From Gemmatimonadaceae bacterium (GTDB lineage Bacteria > Gemmatimonadota > Gemmatimonadetes > Gemmatimonadales > Gemmatimonadaceae): a DNA stretch of 9,844 nucleotides. The notes beneath the pieces were generated by a model. It did no database searches. It was not told the origin of the DNA and was given only the letters and a program-made list of their open reading frames with translations. Every line of letters starts with the position of its first letter. The first letter of the stretch is position 1. The stretch lies in assembly GCA_013813605.1 (NCBI GenBank), contig JACCRL010000409.1, positions 1 through 9,844 on the forward strand, in the 5' to 3' direction. The position numbers were made by a program, and so were the translations under genes. Positions 6,264 to 9,844 of the stretch are shown piece after piece.

Positions 6264-7240
6264 TTGGTGCTGAGCTCTCCGCGCAGGTAGTCCGTGAGAC
6301 CGGTCGCGCCGCGATGGTCCACGTTCCGGGCCGCCGCGTCGAGAGCGCGGTCGATCGCCGCGTCTAACTTATCACCCGCGAGCAGCCGTGAGAAACAGGT
6401 CGCGCCCCACACATCGCCGCAGCCCGTTGGATCACCGCCGCCGTCGTGACGGGGAGGTTTTGCCGCCACCAGCGCCGTCCTGATCGCGCCCGCGGCGTCG
6501 CCGAGCGGCTTGCGTGGCAGGTCAGACAGGCGTTCGAATCCGGGTGCGGCGAAGTAGACGACGCCGCGGCTGCCCATTGTCACGTTGAGAGCGCTCACGC
6601 CGTTCCCGATCGCAATCGCCGCCAGCGCCAGCGCATCGGGGGCCATCATGCTCATCTCTTCTTCGTTCACCTGGATGAAGTCGAAGCACCGGCACCACGC
6701 TGCCGGATTGGCGAGCGGCTGCAGCGTGCGCACCCCGTTCGGCTGCAGCGCGAGCAGCACCGAGTGCAGGTCGCAGTAGATCGGACCGCGAAAATGCTGG
6801 CGGATGAGCTGCGCCACCTCGAGGTCGAGCTCGAAGCCGCTGATGAGATTGATGTAGAGCGCATCCACGTCGGCGAGGAGCGGCTTGAGCCCCAGCCAGC
6901 TCCACCCCGGCACGCCGCCGGTCAGCCGCTCGCAGCGCTTCTCGGCACTGTGATAGTGGAGCTCGACCCGATTGTTCTGGTGCGGAACCACGATCGGCGC
7001 CGCTTCCGCCGCGACCTTGTCGAGCGTCCCGAGGAACTCGCGTGCGGAATGGGCGAGATCGTGCCCCACCTTGAGCAGCGGCACCATCTCCCAGTCTTCG
7101 GGAAGCGCCGCATCGAGCGCGCCGAGCGCGTACGTGATGCCGCCCCACTCTTCCACGGCGGCGTCGCGCGGATCGCGACCGTGGATCACGTCCCAGACGA
7201 TGCTGCCGATGACGCCGACTCTCTTGCGCCGCGCCGTCAA
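6260..7240 (-). CDS. PfkB-family carbohydrate kinase
   Basis: Ribokinase-like sugar kinase of 326 aa, the usual family length. It opens with VGVIGSIVWDVIHG (8-21), matching the first strand and the substrate-contacting Asp (D17). EEWGGITYALGAL (30-42) contains the di-glycine hinge, and LKVGHD (56-61) follows. The PfkB signature near the C-terminus is GGGDPTGCGDVWGA (267-280), with D276 in the catalytic-base position; the usual form is DTTGAGD, so this is a slightly divergent member. Substrate is not evident: fructokinase, ribokinase, adenosine-kinase-like and heptose-phosphate kinase are all open. The start is TTG at 7240, overlapping the ROK stop as TTGA; it places the first beta strand at residue 8. 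The frame is open to 7687, but that part is Arg-rich shadow of the ROK gene. Its place after a GT9 and a ROK kinase suggests supply of an activated sugar. Confidence 0.88.
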   Translation of the reverse strand: MTARRKRVGVIGSIVWDVIHGRDPRDAAVEEWGGITYALGALDAALPEDWEMVPLLKVGHDLAHSAREFLGTLDKVAAEAAPIVVPHQNNRVELHYHSAEKRCERLTGGVPGWSWLGLKPLLADVDALYINLISGFELDLEVAQLIRQHFRGPIYCDLHSVLLALQPNGVRTLQPLANPAAWCRCFDFIQVNEEEMSMMAPDALALAAIAIGNGVSALNVTMGSRGVVYFAAPGFERLSDLPRKPLGDAAGAIRTALVAAKPPRHDGGGDPTGCGDVWGATCFSRLLAGDKLDAAIDRALDAAARNVDHRGATGLTDYLRGELSTK

Positions 7241-8232
7241 AGCTCGCCCAGCGTCTTCATCTTGAACGTCGCGACTGCGCCGACGACGCCGGCGGAGAGC
7301 GGAAGCGCGCCGGGAACGATGCGGCACGCATCGACCGCCGGCTTGAAGGCGCGGCGGCGAACTTCGGCGCGCAGCGGCTCGAACAGCGCGTCGCCCGCCT
7401 GCGTAACGCCGCCGGCGATGACGACCATGTCCGGATTGAAAATGTTGATGAGATTGGAGATGCCGGCGCCAAGAAAGCGCGCCGTGTCGCGCACGACCTG
7501 CCGCGCCACCGCGTCCTCGCGCTTCGACGCTTCGTAGACCGTCTGCGCCGTGATGCGCGACACGTCTCCGCCAACCATCTCGCTGAGAATGGATTCCTCC
7601 TTTCCCTCGAGCGCTTCGCGTGCGCGCTCGGCGATCGCCGGTCCGGACGCGTACGCCTCGAGGCACCCGTAATTGCCGCAGTTGCATCGGCGGCCGGTGG
7701 AGTCGATCGTGGTGTGTCCGACTTCGCCCGCGACATCGGATGCGCCGTGGTAAAGCTGTCCGTCAAAAACGATCCCGCCGCCGATGCCGGTGCCGAGCGT
7801 CATGCCGATGAGATTGCGCACGCCGACCGCCGCTCCGCGCCAGTATTCGCCGAACGTCGCGCAACGGGCGTCGTTGTCGAGCGTTGCGTCGAGCTTTACG
7901 CGGCTTGCAACCTCATCGCGCAGCGGAAAGTTCTTCCAGCCAAGATTACCGGCGGCGATCACGACGCCGGTTTCCCGGTTCAGCGGCCCCGGCGACCCGA
8001 TGCCAACGCCCAGAAAGTCCGAGCGCTCGCAGCCCGTCTCCTTCATCGTGTGGGCGATTACTTCCTCGATGATCGTCACGATGCGGGTGACGACGTTGTC
8101 GGCTCCCGTCTGCGTCATTGTCGGAATCGTCCGCATCGCGATCTCGCGGCTGCCATCGAGCGGCATCGCGCCGGCGACGATGTTGGTGCCGCCAAGATCC
8201 ACGCCGATGATGTAACGCTCTTTCACGCTCAT
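7237..8232 (-). CDS. ROK-family sugar kinase (glucokinase-like)
   Basis: Cytoplasmic ATP-dependent sugar kinase of the ROK family, 331 aa, usual length. Seen in order: the phosphate-binding loop IGVDLGGTNI (9-18), LDNDARC with the catalytic base D121, GTLGTG-like adenosine loop MTLGTGIGGGIV (144-155), GASDVAGEVGHT (163-174), and the ROK zinc motif with H173 and CNCGNYGC giving C183, C185 and C190. A late VVIAGGV (270-276) contacts nucleotide. The zinc motif separates it from ROK repressors lacking kinase activity, and there is no N-terminal helix-turn-helix. Glucose is the commonest substrate, but N-acetylmannosamine, N-acetylglucosamine or other hexoses are possible. ATG at 8232 overlaps the GT9 stop (ATGA), with GGTGG just upstream. 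The stop overlaps the PfkB gene start. Confidence 0.94.
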   Translation of the reverse strand: MSVKERYIIGVDLGGTNIVAGAMPLDGSREIAMRTIPTMTQTGADNVVTRIVTIIEEVIAHTMKETGCERSDFLGVGIGSPGPLNRETGVVIAAGNLGWKNFPLRDEVASRVKLDATLDNDARCATFGEYWRGAAVGVRNLIGMTLGTGIGGGIVFDGQLYHGASDVAGEVGHTTIDSTGRRCNCGNYGCLEAYASGPAIAERAREALEGKEESILSEMVGGDVSRITAQTVYEASKREDAVARQVVRDTARFLGAGISNLINIFNPDMVVIAGGVTQAGDALFEPLRAEVRRRAFKPAVDACRIVPGALPLSAGVVGAVATFKMKTLGEL

Positions 8233-9257
8233 GCCGCCACCGAAGAGTCAAGAACCTGGTCTATCACTTCCGCGACGCGTGCCGGCGCCAGCTCGCGCAT
8301 GCACTTCCAATGACCGAGCGGGCAGCGCTCGGGCCCGTGCCGGTGGCACGGACGGCAGCCAAGCGCCTCGTGCCCGACGACCCCGCGCCGCGCTGCCAGC
8401 GGACCGAACCCGAACTCCGGCACCGTCGGGCCGAAGATCGCGATCGTGGGCGTGCCCATCGCCGAAGCGAGGTGGAGCGGCGCTGAATCGTTGGTGACGA
8501 TTGCGCGCGCGCGTCCGATCAACTCGGCCGAGGCCAGCAGAGAGAGACGGCCAACGGCGTTGATGACACTGGTTGGCGGTATCGCGTTTGCGATTGCGGC
8601 GGCCGCATCAGCATCGGCAGCCGAGCCGATGATCGCGAGGTGGTGATCACGGGCAAGCAGAGCGGCGAGCTCGCGGAAATACGGCCATCGCTTCGTGCCC
8701 CACGCGCTACCCGGTGCCAGCGCGATGAATGACGCATCGAGTGCGCCGTTGATGCGCAGAAGCGAATCGACTGCTTCGCGGTCCTGATCCGAGGGATAGA
8801 GCTGCGGCCGCACCTGCTCCGCGACGGGCGGATCCGCACACTCGGACATCGACAGGGACCACAGCCGCTCGGCGTGATGCTTCTCAGGGCGGTACTTCAG
8901 CTGCGTCGTGTACAGCATGCGCCCGGTCGAGCTCGCGAAACCGATCCGCTGCTCGGCACCGGTCAGCACCGCAAGCAGCCCGCTCCGCAGCGACCCCTGC
9001 GCCAGGTACACGACGCCATAGGGCGGCTTGCGTCTTATCTGGCGGACCGTCTGCCGCATTCCCAGCGCGGAGCTGTAGCTGCCCGACTTGTCGTAGCGGA
9101 TGACCTGGCGGATCGCGGGATTGTTGGCCAGCGCTGCCGCGCCTTCCGGAGTGGCGACGACGTCCACCGGGCCGCGCTTCGCCAGCTCAGCGATGAGCGG
9201 CGTCGTGAGTATGACGTCGCCGAGAAAGCTCGTTTGCACGACGAGAGATCCGCTCAC
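8229..9257 (-). CDS. Glycosyltransferase family 9, ADP-heptose:LPS heptosyltransferase-like
   Basis: Transferase of 342 aa resembling WaaF/WaaC, which add heptose from ADP-heptose to the lipopolysaccharide inner core at the cytoplasmic face of the inner membrane. Seen: SFLGDVILTTPL (10-21) with the family's catalytic Asp at D14, the nucleotide-sugar region ALAPGSAWGTKRWP (179-192), and the GT9 signature TNDSAPLHLASAMGTPTIAIF (255-275; the key part is NDSAPLHLA). Near the C-terminus a cysteine cluster CRPCHRHGPERCPLGHWKCM (301-320) with four Cys matches heptosyltransferase II type proteins. The start is GTG at 9257, sharing one base with the lepA stop (TAGTG), with AGGTGG at 9267-9262. An upstream ATG-type extension to 9389 would run inside lepA and adds Arg-rich sequence. 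Other GT9 acceptors than heptosyl-Kdo are possible, so no symbol is given. Confidence 0.92.
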   Translation of the reverse strand: MSGSLVVQTSFLGDVILTTPLIAELAKRGPVDVVATPEGAAALANNPAIRQVIRYDKSGSYSSALGMRQTVRQIRRKPPYGVVYLAQGSLRSGLLAVLTGAEQRIGFASSTGRMLYTTQLKYRPEKHHAERLWSLSMSECADPPVAEQVRPQLYPSDQDREAVDSLLRINGALDASFIALAPGSAWGTKRWPYFRELAALLARDHHLAIIGSAADADAAAAIANAIPPTSVINAVGRLSLLASAELIGRARAIVTNDSAPLHLASAMGTPTIAIFGPTVPEFGFGPLAARRGVVGHEALGCRPCHRHGPERCPLGHWKCMRELAPARVAEVIDQVLDSSVAA

Positions 9258-9844
9258 TAGTCCACCTGCAGCACGGCGAGGAAAGCCTCCTGCGGAATCT
9301 CGACCGAGCCCACTTGCTTCATCCGCTTCTTTCCCTCTTTCTGCTTCTCGAGCAGCTTGCGCTTCCGGCTGATGTCGCCGCCGTAGCATTTGGCAAGCAC
9401 GTTCTTACGCATGGCTTTGACAGACTCGCGGGCAATGATCTTGGCGCCTATCGCCGCCTGTATAGCGATCTCAAACATCTGGCGGGGAATCAGCTCTTTT
9501 AGTTTTTCGCACAGGCGTTTTCCCCATTCGTACGCCTTGTCGCGGTGTACGATGGCGGACAGCGCATCTACCTTTTCGCCATTGAGCATAATATCCAGCT
9601 TGACCATGTTGGACTGTCGGTAACCGATGGGGTGGTAGTCTAAGGAAGCATAACCGCGCGAGATGGTTTTGAGCTTGTCAAAAAAGTCAAAGACGATCTC
9701 TGCCAGCGGTAGCTCAAAAGTAAGCTCTACCCGGTCCTGGGTCAGAAACACCTGGTTTTTGATCGCGCCCCGCTTGTCCATGCAAAGCTCGATGACGTTG
9801 CCAATATACTCCGACTTAGTGATGATCTGGGCGCGGATGTAGGG
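9257..9844 (-). CDS. lepA: Elongation factor 4 (LepA), C-terminal 195 residues; 5' end cut by window edge
   Basis: Translational GTPase EF4, which acts on the ribosome and is associated with back-translocation or initiation quality. Only the final 195 residues are present of about 600; the GTPase domain lies outside. Upstream of the internal ATG at 9781 the frame continues to the window edge as [20 protein letters not shown]. Diagnostic stretches: [68 protein letters not shown], and the LepA-specific C-terminal domain [40 protein letters not shown]. The stop TAG at 9259-9257 overlaps the GT9 start. Composition is odd: about 52% G+C across 9421-9840, with TTA, CTA, ATA and GTA codons, against about 71% in sampled parts of the next gene. 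The last 140 bases are intermediate. See findings. Confidence 0.97.
   Translation of the reverse strand, partial: PYIRAQIITKSEYIGNVIELCMDKRGAIKNQVFLTQDRVELTFELPLAEIVFDFFDKLKTISRGYASLDYHPIGYRQSNMVKLDIMLNGEKVDALSAIVHRDKAYEWGKRLCEKLKELIPRQMFEIAIQAAIGAKIIARESVKAMRKNVLAKCYGGDISRKRKLLEKQKEGKKRMKQVGSVEIPQEAFLAVLQVD

Noticed and set aside
7241..7687. Extended start of the PfkB kinase within the ROK gene
   Set aside because: The extension reads as antisense-like low-complexity Arg/Ala sequence; TTG at 7240 starts just before the first beta strand and overlaps the ROK stop.
9258..9389. Extended start of the GT9 gene inside lepA
   Set aside because: The extra 44 residues are charged shadow sequence; GTG at 9257 has AGGTGG upstream and places the catalytic Asp at the usual residue 14.
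9257..9844. Mobile element or prophage border as cause of the G+C drop at the right edge
   Set aside because: The low-GC stretch is an intact lepA frame, with no transposase, integrase, inverted ends or tRNA seen; only gene-level transfer, recombination or assembly error remains.

Overview
The window is a continuous run of genes, all on the minus strand, with almost no intergenic DNA. Transcription runs from the right edge to the left edge. The base composition is high in G+C except at the right edge. A heptosyltransferase-type glycosyltransferase and an FtsEX/EnvC-type division module point to a diderm (Gram-negative) bacterium. The phylum cannot be fixed from the sequence. Gemmatimonadota or a similar high-GC lineage is a guess only.

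Order in the direction of transcription: the 3' part of lepA (elongation factor 4; 9844-9257), a GT9 heptosyltransferase-like protein (9257-8229), a ROK sugar kinase (8232-7237), a divergent PfkB-family carbohydrate kinase (7240-6260), a STAS-like plus GHKL ATPase protein (6263-5376), a STAS-like plus winged-helix protein (5379-4795), a small double-psi-barrel-like protein (4798-4493), a Cys/Met-metabolism PLP enzyme (4484-3318), ftsE (3321-2590), ftsX (2589-1744), an EnvC-like M23 protein (about 1747-560) and the 5' part of nfo, endonuclease IV (573-1). Nearly every junction is a stop/start overlap: ATGA three times, GTGA twice, TTGA once, probably CTGA once, and TAGTG once. One junction is TAG directly followed by ATG, one has 8 nt of spacing, and the last is a 14-nt overlap. 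This implies one tightly coupled polycistron. No stretch over 300 bases lacks a gene. I saw no RNA gene, CRISPR array, insertion sequence or convincing terminator.

Functional blocks: (1) the surface-sugar and sugar-kinase trio GT9-ROK-PfkB; (2) an apparent regulatory trio, in which an anti-sigma-type ATPase carries its own STAS-like domain and is followed by a STAS-like/winged-helix protein and a small barrel protein, which resembles a partner-switching module with no sigma factor; (3) the septal peptidoglycan-splitting trio FtsE-FtsX-EnvC, where the M23 domain has lost key zinc and catalytic residues, as in E. coli EnvC, and so is probably an amidase activator rather than an enzyme. The most notable anomalies are the compositional break inside lepA at the right edge, the missing ordinary start codon of the EnvC-like gene, and the regulatory trio.
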